A DNA stretch of 41,906 nucleotides from Actinospica durhamensis (GTDB lineage: Bacteria > Actinomycetota > Actinomycetes > Streptomycetales > Catenulisporaceae), in the NCBI RefSeq assembly GCF_018139695.1, contig NZ_JAGSOG010000044.1:1-41906 (forward strand), read 5' to 3'. Below the pieces are notes generated by a model. The model had not been told where the DNA came from. It searched no databases and worked only from the letters and a program-made list of their open reading frames with translations. Numbering within the stretch: position 1 is the stretch's first letter; every line of letters starts with the position of its first letter. Shown one piece after another: positions 33,285 through 41,428 of this stretch. The position numbers were made by a program, and so were the translations under genes.

Positions 33285-34109
33285 CTAGGCCAACTCCGCC
33301 TGCGGCCGGGAGCGCCACAGCGCCCATTCGGCCGAGACCTCGCCCGCGGTGTGCAGCAGCTTCGGCAGGTGCTCGCCGGTCAGCCGCTCCAGGCTGGTCT
33401 CCGCGGCGTGCACGGTGACGTTCATGGCCGCGCGCACCCGGCCGTCCCCGTCGCGCACCGGCACGGCCACCGAGCGCACGCCCGGGGCCAGCTCCTCGTC
33501 GGCCAGGGCCCAGCCGCGGGCCCGCACGGCGCGCAGCTCGGCCTCGATCCCGGCCCGGTCGTGCCCCCAGTCCCGCTCGGCGGCGCGGCCGGAGGCGGGG
33601 GGCAGGCCGGCCCGGCTCGGCTCGGCCAGGGTCGCGGCCAGCTCGTCCGGGCCGAGCGCGGCGAGCAGCACCTTGCCCTGCGAGGTGCGCAGCGCCGGAA
33701 AGCGCGTCCCGACCTGGACCCGCAGCGCGATGATCTTCGGCACGGACACCCGCGCGACGTAGACGATGTCCGAGCCGTCGAGCTGGCTCATCGAGGAGGA
33801 CTCACCGGTCTGGCGGACCAGGTCCTCCAGGTGCGGGCGGGCGATCTCCCACAGCCCCTGGGACCCGACGTAGGCCATGCCGAGCCTGAGCACGCGCGGG
33901 GTGAGCCGGAAGCCGCCCGCGTCGGCCCGGACGTAGCCGAGCTCCTCGAGCGTGAGCAGCAGGCGGCGGGCGGTGGGCCGGGCCAGGCCCGCGGCGGCGG
34001 CCACCTCGCTGAGCGACATCTGCGGACGGTTCTCGTCGAAACAGGCCAGCACGTCGAGGCCGCGGGCCAGTGCTTCGACGAAGTCGGGGCCGGTGCCTCG
34101 TCGCGTCAT
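33285..34109 (-). CDS. IclR-family transcriptional regulator
   Basis: A 274-residue repressor/activator with an N-terminal winged helix (about residues 10-72; MSLSEVAAAAGLARPTARRLLLTLEELGYV) and a C-terminal effector domain (about 85-262) with VPVRDGDGRVRAAMNVTVHA. The opening DFVEALARGLDVLACFDENRPQMSLSEVA resembles the PcaR/PcaU/CatR subgroup that controls aromatic catabolism. ATG 34109 is the start. It sits between two operons whose promoters carry the same inverted repeat, which is its likely operator. The inducer is presumably an aromatic compound or ring-cleavage product. Confidence 0.92.
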   Translation of the reverse strand: MTRRGTGPDFVEALARGLDVLACFDENRPQMSLSEVAAAAGLARPTARRLLLTLEELGYVRADAGGFRLTPRVLRLGMAYVGSQGLWEIARPHLEDLVRQTGESSSMSQLDGSDIVYVARVSVPKIIALRVQVGTRFPALRTSQGKVLLAALGPDELAATLAEPSRAGLPPASGRAAERDWGHDRAGIEAELRAVRARGWALADEELAPGVRSVAVPVRDGDGRVRAAMNVTVHAAETSLERLTGEHLPKLLHTAGEVSAEWALWRSRPQAELA

Positions 34110-34189
34110 CGGGGTTCACGCACGCTTTCTGGTTCTGGCCGGGGGGACGGGCTCGGTCCTGGGGTGCCCGCGGGGCGGGCCCAAGCCTA

Positions 34190-34251
34190 TTGACAGCGTG
34201 CCCCTGGCGGAGCAAGGTTCCGATAGCGCCGTCCTGCGGACACTTGTCCGC
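34190..34251 (+). promoter_or_regulatory. Promoter and GCGGACA-N2-TGTCCGC operator of the dioxygenase operon
   Basis: TTGACA (34190-34195), a 17-bp spacer and CAAGGT (34213-34218) form a candidate promoter. The inverted repeat GCGGACA-CT-TGTCCGC (34236-34251) lies about 10-25 bases downstream of the predicted start point. TAGGCT on the opposite strand (34189-34184) could be the -10 box of the divergent IclR gene. Confidence 0.6.
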
Positions 34252-34282
34252 CACTTGTCGGCGGGAAGGAGGGCCGCGTTCC

Positions 34283-35143
34283 GTGGCGAAACTCGTGGCT
34301 ATTCTGGCCACCACGCACCATCCGTTCTACTACCGCACCAGCCGGCTGCCGACCGCCGAGGCGCCGCCGTTCGCGGCCGAGTGGGTGCGCAAGGTCGCCG
34401 CCTACCGGGAGACGCTGACCCGGATGCGCCCGGACGTGCTGGTCATGGTCGGCTCCGACCACTTCCACCAGCTCTGGCTCGACAACATGCCGCAGTTCCT
34501 GGTGGGCAAGGCGCCCTTCTACGACGCCAACTACTACAACGAGGAGCGCGAGTTCGGGCTGCCGCGGCTGCTGCTCAAGGGCCACGAGGAGCTCTCCGCG
34601 CACATTCTGCGGGCCGGGCTGGACGAGGGGTTCGACCTCGCGTTCTCCAACGAGCTGCGGGTGGACCACTCGATCACCTGCCCGATCCTGACCGTCCGGC
34701 CGGACAACGACCTGCCGGTGGTCCCGATCTACACCAACATCTTCGCCCCGCCGCTGCCCCGGCCGGAGCGCTTCGTCGCGCTCGGACGCACCCTGCGCAC
34801 GCTGATCGACTCCTGGCCGAGCTCACTGCGCGTGGCCGTCATCGGCACCGGCCACCTCTCGCTCGAACTCGGCGGCCCGCGCCAGTTCGGCCCGCACGGC
34901 CCCGACCCCGAGTTCGACGCGCGCGCGGTGGAGTGGATCGCCAACGGGGACATCGACGGATGCCTGGCCGAGGTCACCCTGGACAGCCTGCACGCGCCCG
35001 GCAACGCCACGCACGGATTCATGGACTTCATGCTGATGATGGGCGTGGCCGGCTACGCCAAGGCGGACTACGCCGACCATCTCGACCTGTTCCACACCAT
35101 GGAGGCCTACTTCACCTGGTATCCGAACGGAGTCGACGCGTGA
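34283..35143 (+). CDS. LigB-type extradiol ring-cleavage dioxygenase, catalytic subunit
   Basis: A 286-residue protein of the LigB (protocatechuate 4,5-dioxygenase beta / DODA) superfamily. Iron-binding His12 in TTHHPF and His60 in GSDHFHQ match the positions of His12 and His61 in LigB; RVDHSITCP, GTGHLSLELGG and a C-terminal YPNGVDA follow. It should open an aromatic ring next to its hydroxyls. The start is GTG 34283, after AAGGAGG. The stop overlaps the small LigA-like gene (GTGA). Which catechol it uses (protocatechuate, gallate, or an amino- or substituted derivative) cannot be read off. Confidence 0.9.
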   Translation: MAKLVAILATTHHPFYYRTSRLPTAEAPPFAAEWVRKVAAYRETLTRMRPDVLVMVGSDHFHQLWLDNMPQFLVGKAPFYDANYYNEEREFGLPRLLLKGHEELSAHILRAGLDEGFDLAFSNELRVDHSITCPILTVRPDNDLPVVPIYTNIFAPPLPRPERFVALGRTLRTLIDSWPSSLRVAVIGTGHLSLELGGPRQFGPHGPDPEFDARAVEWIANGDIDGCLAEVTLDSLHAPGNATHGFMDFMLMMGVAGYAKADYADHLDLFHTMEAYFTWYPNGVDA

Positions 35144-35502
35144 GCAGGTATCTGGTCGACAAGTTCCTCTACACGATCGACCGCGACCCCGGCCTCGTCG
35201 AGCGCTACCGCGAGGACCCGGGCGGCACGGTCGAGTGGTGGGAGCGCGAGCAGGCCGGGCGCATCCTCAACTGCCCGGTCGACGAGGCGACCACCTGGCT
35301 GGCCTTCACCGACGAGGAGCGCGCCGCCCTCGCCGCGCACGACCACGTCGCGCTGTTCGGGCTCGGCGCGCACCCGTTCCTGACCCTCACGCTCTGGATC
35401 GCGATGTTCGAACGCGACTTCCCCGAGCCGCTCGGGATGCAGCGGGACTACGCGGCGCGGCTGAGCCACCTCGGCCTGCCCTATCCCGACATCAGCACAT
35501 GA
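35140..35502 (+). CDS. LigA-like small subunit of the dioxygenase
   Basis: A 120-residue helical protein of the protocatechuate 4,5-dioxygenase alpha-subunit type, which caps the active site of the catalytic subunit. VDKFLYTIDRDPGLVERYREDP, LAFTDEERAALAAHDHVALFGLGAHPFL and WIAMFE fit the family. The start is GTG 35140, overlapping the catalytic subunit stop by four bases, so equal synthesis is likely. No independent catalytic motif is seen. No gene is found in 35503-35593. Confidence 0.85.
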   Translation: MSRYLVDKFLYTIDRDPGLVERYREDPGGTVEWWEREQAGRILNCPVDEATTWLAFTDEERAALAAHDHVALFGLGAHPFLTLTLWIAMFERDFPEPLGMQRDYAARLSHLGLPYPDIST

Positions 35503-35593
35503 ACATCGCCTCTCCCCGGCTCCAAGCGGTCGCGGCCGAGCCCACCCCGTAACCGTCCCCGACCCGACCCTTCCCTCAACGACGAGGTGTGGC

Positions 35594-37060
35594 ATGAACG
35601 AATCCGACACGCGTCCCGACTTCGCGTCCGGACGGCCGGTCGTCTTGCGCGGCGCGACCATCCTCACCATGGACCGGGCCGGGGTGATCGACGGCGGCGA
35701 CCTGCTGGTGGTCGGCGACCGGATCGCCGCGATCGGGCACGGCCTTTCGGTACCTGACGGCACGGCGGAGATCGACGCCGCCGGCGGGATCCTGATGCCC
35801 GGCATGATCGACACGCACCGGCACATGTGGCAGACCGCGCTACGCGGGCTCGGCGCCGACTGGACGCTCACCCAGTACTTCGTGTTCTACTACCTGACCT
35901 GGGGCAAGATCTTCCGCCCGGAGGACATCCACGCGGGCAACGCGCTGGCCGCGGTCGAGGCCGTGGACGCCGGGGTGACCACCACGCTGGACTGGTCGCA
36001 CGGGCTGCAGACCGTCGGCCACGGCGAGGCGGCCGTGGACGCGCTCAGGTCGGCGCCCGGCCGGTACGTCCTGGCCTACGGCAACCTGCTCGGCGCCCCG
36101 TGGGAGTGGACGCGCGACGCCGACTTCCGCGCCTTCGTCGAGCACCTGGCCCACTCCGCCGACGAGAAGCTCAGGCTCCAGCTCGCCTTCGACGTCACCG
36201 CCGACCCGGCGTTTCCGGAGCGGGCCGCCTTCGAGGCCGCGCGCGAGCTCGGCCTGCGGGTGAGTACGCACGCTGGCGTATGGGGTGCGACCAACGACGC
36301 GAGCATCCAGCTCATGTGGGACCACGGCTGCATGACCCCGGACGTCACCTACGTCCACGCCGCGAGCCTGAGCGACGACTCCTACCAGCGCATCGCCGCG
36401 TCCGGCGGCACCGTCTCGGTCTCCACCGAGAGCGAGCAGAGCGCCGGACAGGGCTACCCGCCCACCTGGCAGCTGCGCAAGCACGGCATACCGGTGTCGC
36501 TGTCCATGGACACCAGCGTGTGGTGGAGCGGCGACCTGTTCTCGGCGATGCGGGCCACGCTCTCCGCCGACCGCTCCCGCGAACACCTCGAGGCGCACGC
36601 ACGCGGCGAGACCGTCGTGCACAACCGGCTGCGGGCCGAGGAGGTCGCGCACTGGGCCACGATCGGCGGCGCCCGGGCGCTCGGCCTTGACACCACGCTC
36701 GGCAGCCTGGTCGAGGGCAAGAAGGCCGACATCGTGCTGATCAAGAACGACGCCTCGCCCGCCATGTACCCGCTGCTGCACCCCTACGGCAGCCTCGTCT
36801 TCCAGGCCGGCCGCGGCGACGTGCACACCGTGCTGGTCGACGGACAGGTCGTCAAGTACGCGCACCGGCTGCTCGGCACGGACCTCGACGCCGCGAAGGC
36901 CGAGGTGGCCCGCACCGTCGAGTACGCGATGGACACGATGGGACCGGACGCCTGGAAGGAGAGCGTGACCCCGGCGCTGCCCGCCGACGAGCGCGTGCCG
37001 AATCCGTACACGTACACCGACTACGACGGCGGCGAGGACCGGCACCGCGCCCAGTCCTGA
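35594..37060 (+). CDS. Amidohydrolase, AtzA/TrzN-like (metal-dependent)
   Basis: A 488-residue amidohydrolase superfamily member. The metal motif HRH in MIDTHRHMWQ, STHAG with the third His, HAASLSDD, and the metal Asp in SMDTSVWWSGD are all present. LGSLVEGKKADIVLI is the usual beta-sandwich C-terminal segment. Relatives deaminate or dechlorinate heterocycles such as guanine, cytosine, atrazine or hydroxyatrazine. It lies 91 bp after the LigA-like gene on the same strand, so it may remove an amino or other group before or after ring cleavage. The start is ATG 35594. Confidence 0.88.
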   Translation: MNESDTRPDFASGRPVVLRGATILTMDRAGVIDGGDLLVVGDRIAAIGHGLSVPDGTAEIDAAGGILMPGMIDTHRHMWQTALRGLGADWTLTQYFVFYYLTWGKIFRPEDIHAGNALAAVEAVDAGVTTTLDWSHGLQTVGHGEAAVDALRSAPGRYVLAYGNLLGAPWEWTRDADFRAFVEHLAHSADEKLRLQLAFDVTADPAFPERAAFEAARELGLRVSTHAGVWGATNDASIQLMWDHGCMTPDVTYVHAASLSDDSYQRIAASGGTVSVSTESEQSAGQGYPPTWQLRKHGIPVSLSMDTSVWWSGDLFSAMRATLSADRSREHLEAHARGETVVHNRLRAEEVAHWATIGGARALGLDTTLGSLVEGKKADIVLIKNDASPAMYPLLHPYGSLVFQAGRGDVHTVLVDGQVVKYAHRLLGTDLDAAKAEVARTVEYAMDTMGPDAWKESVTPALPADERVPNPYTYTDYDGGEDRHRAQS

Positions 37061-37343
37061 GGATGCGCCGGCGCTGCGGTCGGCATCCGCCGCAGCGCCT
37101 CGTCGGGCTTCCGGCCGGCCTTGGCCGCGGCGCGGCTTCCAGGTCGAACCGGTCCAGTGGCAGCGGCATCATCAGCACCCGCATGCCGTCGCGGGCGCAG
37201 CACAGGTGCGCGTCGAAGTACTGCTCCATCTAGGCGACCGGGTCCCCGGCGAATTCACCCGCGGCCACGAGCGTCACCCTGGCGGCGCCGCCCGCGCGCA
37301 CGGGGGCCTTCGCCACAGACGCATCTGACGTGCCGTCTTGTCC
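37061..37343 (-). pseudogene. Decayed gene with in-frame stop and frameshift
   Basis: The 369-bp gap between the amidohydrolase and the transporter holds a minus-strand coding remnant. One frame reads RVTLVAAGEFAGDPVA, then TAG at 37232-37230, then MEQYFDAHLCCARDGMRVLM and LPLDRFDLE. After a frame change near 37125-37138 it continues AAAKAGRKPDEALRRMPTAA. Third codon positions across these pieces are almost all G or C, as in real genes of this window. The family was not recognised. It may have lost its 5' end, which runs into the transporter start. A palindrome GTCCGGCCGGAC (37340-37351) lies at its upstream edge. Confidence 0.45.
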
Positions 37344-37429
37344 GGCCGGACGCACGGTGAATGAGATGATCAGCGGGTGAGCAGCCACCTGCACCCCGTC
37401 CGGCGCACTCGGAAAAGTTGAGCCGAACC

Positions 37430-38701
37430 GTGGACGAAGCCGTCTCCATCATCCTGCTGATCGTCGTACTGGCCTTCGCGGTGGCGCGTCCGCACGGCTG
37501 GCCCGAGGCCGCGGCCGCCGTGCCCGCGGCCCTGATCGTCATCGCGATCGGGGCGGTCTCGCCGAGCCAGGCCGGCTCGGAGCTGTCCGCGCTCGCGCCC
37601 ACGGTCGGGTTCCTCGCCGCGGTGCTCGTGCTCGCGCAGCTGTGCGCGGACGAGGGCCTGTTCGCGGCGGCCGGTGCGGAGATGTCCCGGCTCGCGCACG
37701 TGGACGACGGCAAGGGCGGCGGCCGGGTCAGCGCGGTGCGGCTGCTCACGGCCGTGTTCGCGGTCGCGTCGCTGACCACCGCCGTGCTGAGCCTGGACGC
37801 GACGGTGGTGCTGCTCACGCCGGTGGTGCTGGTGACGGCCCGACAGGTCGGGGTGCGCCGGGAGCCGCCCGTCTACGCCTGCGCGCACCTGTCCAACTCG
37901 GCGTCGCTGCTGCTGCCGGTCTCCAACCTGACCAACCTGCTGGCCTTCGCCGCCAGCGGGCTCACCTTCAGCCGCTTCGCCGCGCTGATGGCGCTGCCGT
38001 GGCTGGTCTCGATCGGGCTCGAATACCTGATCTTCCGTCGGTTCTTCGCCTCCGACCTCGCTGCCGAGCCCACCCCGTCCGGCCCGCCCGAGCAGGTCGA
38101 GATGCCCGTGTTCACGCTCGTCGTCGTCATCGCCACGCTGTGCGGGTTCGCGGTGACCTCGCTGGCCGGGATCAACCCGGCCTGGGCCGCGCTCGGCGGC
38201 GTGATCGTGCTCGCGACCCGGGCGCTGGCGCAGCGCCGCTCGACGCCGAAGGAGCTGGTGATCGCGGCCGGCCCGCTGTTCTGCCTGTTCGTGCTCGCCC
38301 TCGGCGTGGTGGTCAAGGCGGTCACGGTCAACGGACTCGGCACGGCCGTGCACAACCTGATGCCGCAGAACACCGACTTCGCCGCGCTGGCCGCGTACGC
38401 CGTGGCCGGCGCGGTGCTGGCGAACGTCGTCAACAACCTCCCGGCCGTGCTCATCCTGCTCCCGGTGGCCGGCGCCGTCGGCCCGGGCGCGGTGCTCGCG
38501 GTGCTGCTCGGGGTGAACCTCGGCCCGAACCTCACCTACGTCGGCTCACTCGCCACCCTGCTGTGGCGCCGCGTCCTGGGCACCCACGACATCCAGGTCG
38601 ACCTCGGCCGGTTCACCCGCCTCGGGCTGCTCGCCGTCCCGGCGACCCTGATCGGGGCCACGGTCGTGCTCTGGGGCGCCCTCGAGGTCATCGGCCCCTG
38701 A
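37430..38701 (+). CDS. ArsB/SLC13-like ion or carboxylate transporter
   Basis: A 423-residue membrane protein with about 11-12 helices in two repeats, of the ion transporter superfamily that includes ArsB and divalent-anion symporters. LTTAVLSLDATVVLLTPVVL and VLANVVNNLPAVLILLPVAG are the two inverted-repeat signature helices with conserved Asp or Asn-Asn. SNSASLLLPVSNLTNLL also fits. GTG 37430 is preferred; a TTG at 37418 is in frame but has GGAAAAG directly against it. It may import the catabolic substrate of the neighbours, though arsenite export is possible. No arsR or arsC is adjacent. Confidence 0.85.
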   Translation: MDEAVSIILLIVVLAFAVARPHGWPEAAAAVPAALIVIAIGAVSPSQAGSELSALAPTVGFLAAVLVLAQLCADEGLFAAAGAEMSRLAHVDDGKGGGRVSAVRLLTAVFAVASLTTAVLSLDATVVLLTPVVLVTARQVGVRREPPVYACAHLSNSASLLLPVSNLTNLLAFAASGLTFSRFAALMALPWLVSIGLEYLIFRRFFASDLAAEPTPSGPPEQVEMPVFTLVVVIATLCGFAVTSLAGINPAWAALGGVIVLATRALAQRRSTPKELVIAAGPLFCLFVLALGVVVKAVTVNGLGTAVHNLMPQNTDFAALAAYAVAGAVLANVVNNLPAVLILLPVAGAVGPGAVLAVLLGVNLGPNLTYVGSLATLLWRRVLGTHDIQVDLGRFTRLGLLAVPATLIGATVVLWGALEVIGP

Positions 38702-38764
38702 CAAGGGCCGGGATCATCGCGGTACGCTGCGGCGGCAGATCCGAGGTAACAGGCACGAGGCAAG

Positions 38765-38771
38765 AAGGAGG
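38765..38771 (+). promoter_or_regulatory. Strong ribosome binding site of the M20 gene
   Basis: AAGGAGG, six bases before ATG 38778, fixes the start of the peptidase gene. Confidence 0.75.
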
Positions 38772-38777
38772 CTGGAC

Positions 38778-40058
38778 ATGGTGGTTCAGTCGGTGACCGC
38801 GGGGCTCGAGAAGATCCGGGAGGAGCTGGCCGAGCTCTACCGTGACCTCCATCAGCACCCTGAACTCTCGCTCCAGGAGACGCGCACCGCCGGGCTGCTC
38901 GCCTGGCGGCTGCGCGAGGCCGGGTTCGACGAGGTGCTCGAGCAGGTCGGCGGGACCGGCGTGGTCGGCGTGCTGCGCAACGGAGACGGCCCGACGGTCA
39001 TGCTCAGGGCCGACTTCGACGCGCTGCCGGTGCGGGAGAACACCGGCCTGCCCTACGCGAGCGACGTGCGCGCCGTGGACCACGAGGGCCACGAGGTGCC
39101 GGTGATGCACGCGTGCGGGCACGACATGCACGCCACCGCGCTGGTCGGCGCCGCGCATCTGCTGGCCGCGGCGCGCGAGTCCTGGAGCGGGACGCTGCTC
39201 GCGGTCTTCCAGCCGGCCGAGGAACTCGCCCGCGGTGCCCGCGACATGGTCGAGGACGGCCTTTTCGAGCGCTTGCCCAAGCCCGCGACCGTGCTCGGCC
39301 AGCACGTCGCGCCGCTGCCCGCGGGCTTCATCGGGCACGGCAGCGGCCCGATCATGGCCGCCTCAGACCACGTGAAGGTCACCCTGTTCGGCCGCGGCGG
39401 CCACGGCTCCCGGCCCGAGGCCGCGGTGGACCCGGTGCTGATGGCCGCGAACGTGGTCACCCGGCTGCAGGGCATCGTCGCGCGCGAGGTCCCCCCGGCC
39501 GAGGCCGCGGTGGTGACGGTCGGGCGGCTGCAGGCGGGCACGAAGGACAACATCATCCCCGACACCGCCGAACTCGGCATCAACATGCGCTCCTACACGC
39601 CGCAGGTCAGGGACCTGGTCCGGGCCGCCATCGAGCGCATCGTGCGAGCCGAGTCCGCGGCCGGCAACGCGGTGCGCGAGCCCGAGCTCGACTGGGCCGC
39701 CAGCGCCCCCGCGCTGGTGAGCGAGCCCGAGGCGACCGCCGCCACCCTGGCCGCGTTCGCCGAGCACTTCGGCCCGCAGCGGCTGTTCCCGATGCCGCTG
39801 GTGACCGCGAGCGAGGACGTCGGCGTCTTCGGCGCGAGCCTCGGCGTGCCGACGGTGTTCTGGTTCTGGGGCGGCCTCGAGCCCGACCTGGTGTTCAAGG
39901 CCCTGGCCGAAGGCCGCATCGACAGCCTCCCGGCCAACCACTCCGCGCAGTTCGCGCCGCTGATCGAGCCGACGCTCAGCACAGGTGTGGAAGCGCTCGT
40001 CGTGGCGGCACTGACCTGGCTCGGCCCGGTGCGGGCCACCGGCGAGTCCGAGGCCTGA
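38778..40058 (+). CDS. M20D family amidohydrolase (hippurate/IAA-amino acid hydrolase-like)
   Basis: A 426-residue metal-dependent amidohydrolase. LHQHPELSLQE is near the N-terminus, HACGHDMHA gives the metal-binding Cys, His and Asp, PAEE the catalytic Glu pair, and GQHVAPLPAG and GGHGSRPE the lid-domain contacts. Relatives cleave N-acyl amino acids such as hippurate, releasing an aromatic acid. With the neighbouring dioxygenase and transporter, it could free an aromatic acid from an amino-acid conjugate. It starts 76 bp after the transporter with a strong ribosome binding site. It is convergent with the ECF gene. Confidence 0.93.
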   Translation: MVVQSVTAGLEKIREELAELYRDLHQHPELSLQETRTAGLLAWRLREAGFDEVLEQVGGTGVVGVLRNGDGPTVMLRADFDALPVRENTGLPYASDVRAVDHEGHEVPVMHACGHDMHATALVGAAHLLAAARESWSGTLLAVFQPAEELARGARDMVEDGLFERLPKPATVLGQHVAPLPAGFIGHGSGPIMAASDHVKVTLFGRGGHGSRPEAAVDPVLMAANVVTRLQGIVAREVPPAEAAVVTVGRLQAGTKDNIIPDTAELGINMRSYTPQVRDLVRAAIERIVRAESAAGNAVREPELDWAASAPALVSEPEATAATLAAFAEHFGPQRLFPMPLVTASEDVGVFGASLGVPTVFWFWGGLEPDLVFKALAEGRIDSLPANHSAQFAPLIEPTLSTGVEALVVAALTWLGPVRATGESEA

Positions 40059-40084
40059 GCTTCGCCGAGGTTCGTCCCCCGCCC

Positions 40085-41428
40085 TCAGTCGGTGACTTCC
40101 CCCAGCCGCCGGGCGATGTAGCCGCGCTCCGACTCGGTCGCGGCCAGCACGAGCGCCTCCCGGTACGCACCGGCGGCCTCGTCGCGGCGGCCGAGTCGGC
40201 GCAGCAGGTCCGCGCGCACGGCGGGCAGCAGGTGATACCCGGTCAGTTCGCCGTCCGCGGCCAGATTCTCCACCAGCTTCAGGCCCGCCTCCGGGCCGTC
40301 GGCCATGGCCACCGCCACCGCCCGGTTGAGCTCCACCACCGGCGAGGGCGAGACCTCGGCCAGCCGGCGGTACAGATGCGCGATCGCCGCCCAGTCGGTG
40401 TCCTGCTCGGACGCGGCGGTCGCGTGGTACGCCGCGATCGTCGCCTGGAGCTGATACGGCCCGACCTCGCCGTGGTCGAGGGCCGCCTCCAGCACTTCCA
40501 CGCCCTCGTCGATCTCCTCGCGCCGCCAGCTGTCGCGGTCCTGTTCCGCCAATGGAACCAGCTCGCCGTCCGGTCCCGTACGCGCCTCGCGGCGGGCGTG
40601 GTGCAGCAGCATCAGCGCGAGCAGCCCCTGGATCTCCGGCTGATCCGGCATCAGACCGACCAGCAGCCGCGTCAGCCGCAGCGCCTCCGCACACAGGTCC
40701 GGACGCAGGTCGGGGCTCGGGTCTGCGCTCTGATCGGCGCTCCGATCCGCGCTCCGATCCGCGCCCTGATTCGTGCTCGTGGCCGTGTAGCCCCCGTTGA
40801 ACAGCAGGTACAGCACCGCGAGCACGCCCGGCAGCCGCTGCGGCAGCAACTCCGCCGACGGGACGCGGTAGGGGATACCCGCGCTTCTTATCTTCTCCTT
40901 GCCGCGCGTCAACCGCTTCGACATCGCCGCCTCGGAGACGAGGAATGCCCGGGCGATCTCCGCCGTGGTCAGCCCGGTCAGCGTCCGCAGCGTGAGCGCC
41001 ACCCGCACGTTCAGCGGCAGTACCGGGTGGCAGCAGGTGAAGATCAGCCGCAGCCGGTCGTCCCGGAAGCCGTCGCCGGGGGAGTGGGTGCAGTCCTCGT
41101 CGTACTCGAGATCGCGGGCGATCTCACGCAGTTTCACCGCCTCCACCCGGCTGCGCCGCAGCCGGTCGATGGCGCGGTTGCGGGCCGTGGTGACGATCCA
41201 GGCGCCGGGCCGGGTGGGTACGCCGTCGCGCGGCCACCGCGCCATGGCCTGAGCGAACGCGTCCTGTGCGCACTCCTCGGCCAGGTCCCAGTCCCGCGTC
41301 GTGCGGATCAGCGTCGCGACCACGCGCCCCCATTCGGCCCGGAACGTCCGCGCGAGCGCGTCCTCGACGTCCGCCGTGTGCGCGGTGTGCTCGACCTCGT
41401 GCACGCTCCGGCCGTCCTCGACGCTCAC
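40085..41428 (-). CDS. ECF sigma factor with long C-terminal TPR-like domain
   Basis: A 447-residue sigma factor of the large ECF group that lacks an anti-sigma partner and is encoded with YCII-domain proteins. Region 2 is near residues 25-85 (DWDLAEECAQDAFAQAMARWP, then TTARNRAIDRLRR), region 4 near 135-180 (LTTAEIARAFLVSEAAMSKR), and a conserved helical tail follows (LYLLFNGGYTATST, then QATIAAYHATA). A tandem repeat codes for a Ser/Ala/Asp linker within the tail. GTG 41428 overlaps the YCII stop by four bases. The signal is unknown; the tail is thought to control activity in this group. Confidence 0.92.
   Translation of the reverse strand: MSVEDGRSVHEVEHTAHTADVEDALARTFRAEWGRVVATLIRTTRDWDLAEECAQDAFAQAMARWPRDGVPTRPGAWIVTTARNRAIDRLRRSRVEAVKLREIARDLEYDEDCTHSPGDGFRDDRLRLIFTCCHPVLPLNVRVALTLRTLTGLTTAEIARAFLVSEAAMSKRLTRGKEKIRSAGIPYRVPSAELLPQRLPGVLAVLYLLFNGGYTATSTNQGADRSADRSADQSADPSPDLRPDLCAEALRLTRLLVGLMPDQPEIQGLLALMLLHHARREARTGPDGELVPLAEQDRDSWRREEIDEGVEVLEAALDHGEVGPYQLQATIAAYHATAASEQDTDWAAIAHLYRRLAEVSPSPVVELNRAVAVAMADGPEAGLKLVENLAADGELTGYHLLPAVRADLLRRLGRRDEAAGAYREALVLAATESERGYIARRLGEVTD
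40722..40769 (+). repeat. In-frame 12-bp tandem repeat in the ECF gene
   Basis: Four imperfect copies of a 12-bp unit (consensus TCCGCGCTCCGA), with a fifth degenerate one. On the minus strand they encode about GADRSADRSADQSADPS, a flexible linker. Being a multiple of three, copy-number changes would keep the frame. Confidence 0.65.

Noticed and set aside
37340-37351. Palindrome GTCCGGCCGGAC as a third IclR operator
   Set aside because: Its half-sites are in the everted order (TGTCCG then CGGAC) with no spacer match, and there is no -35 box next to it.
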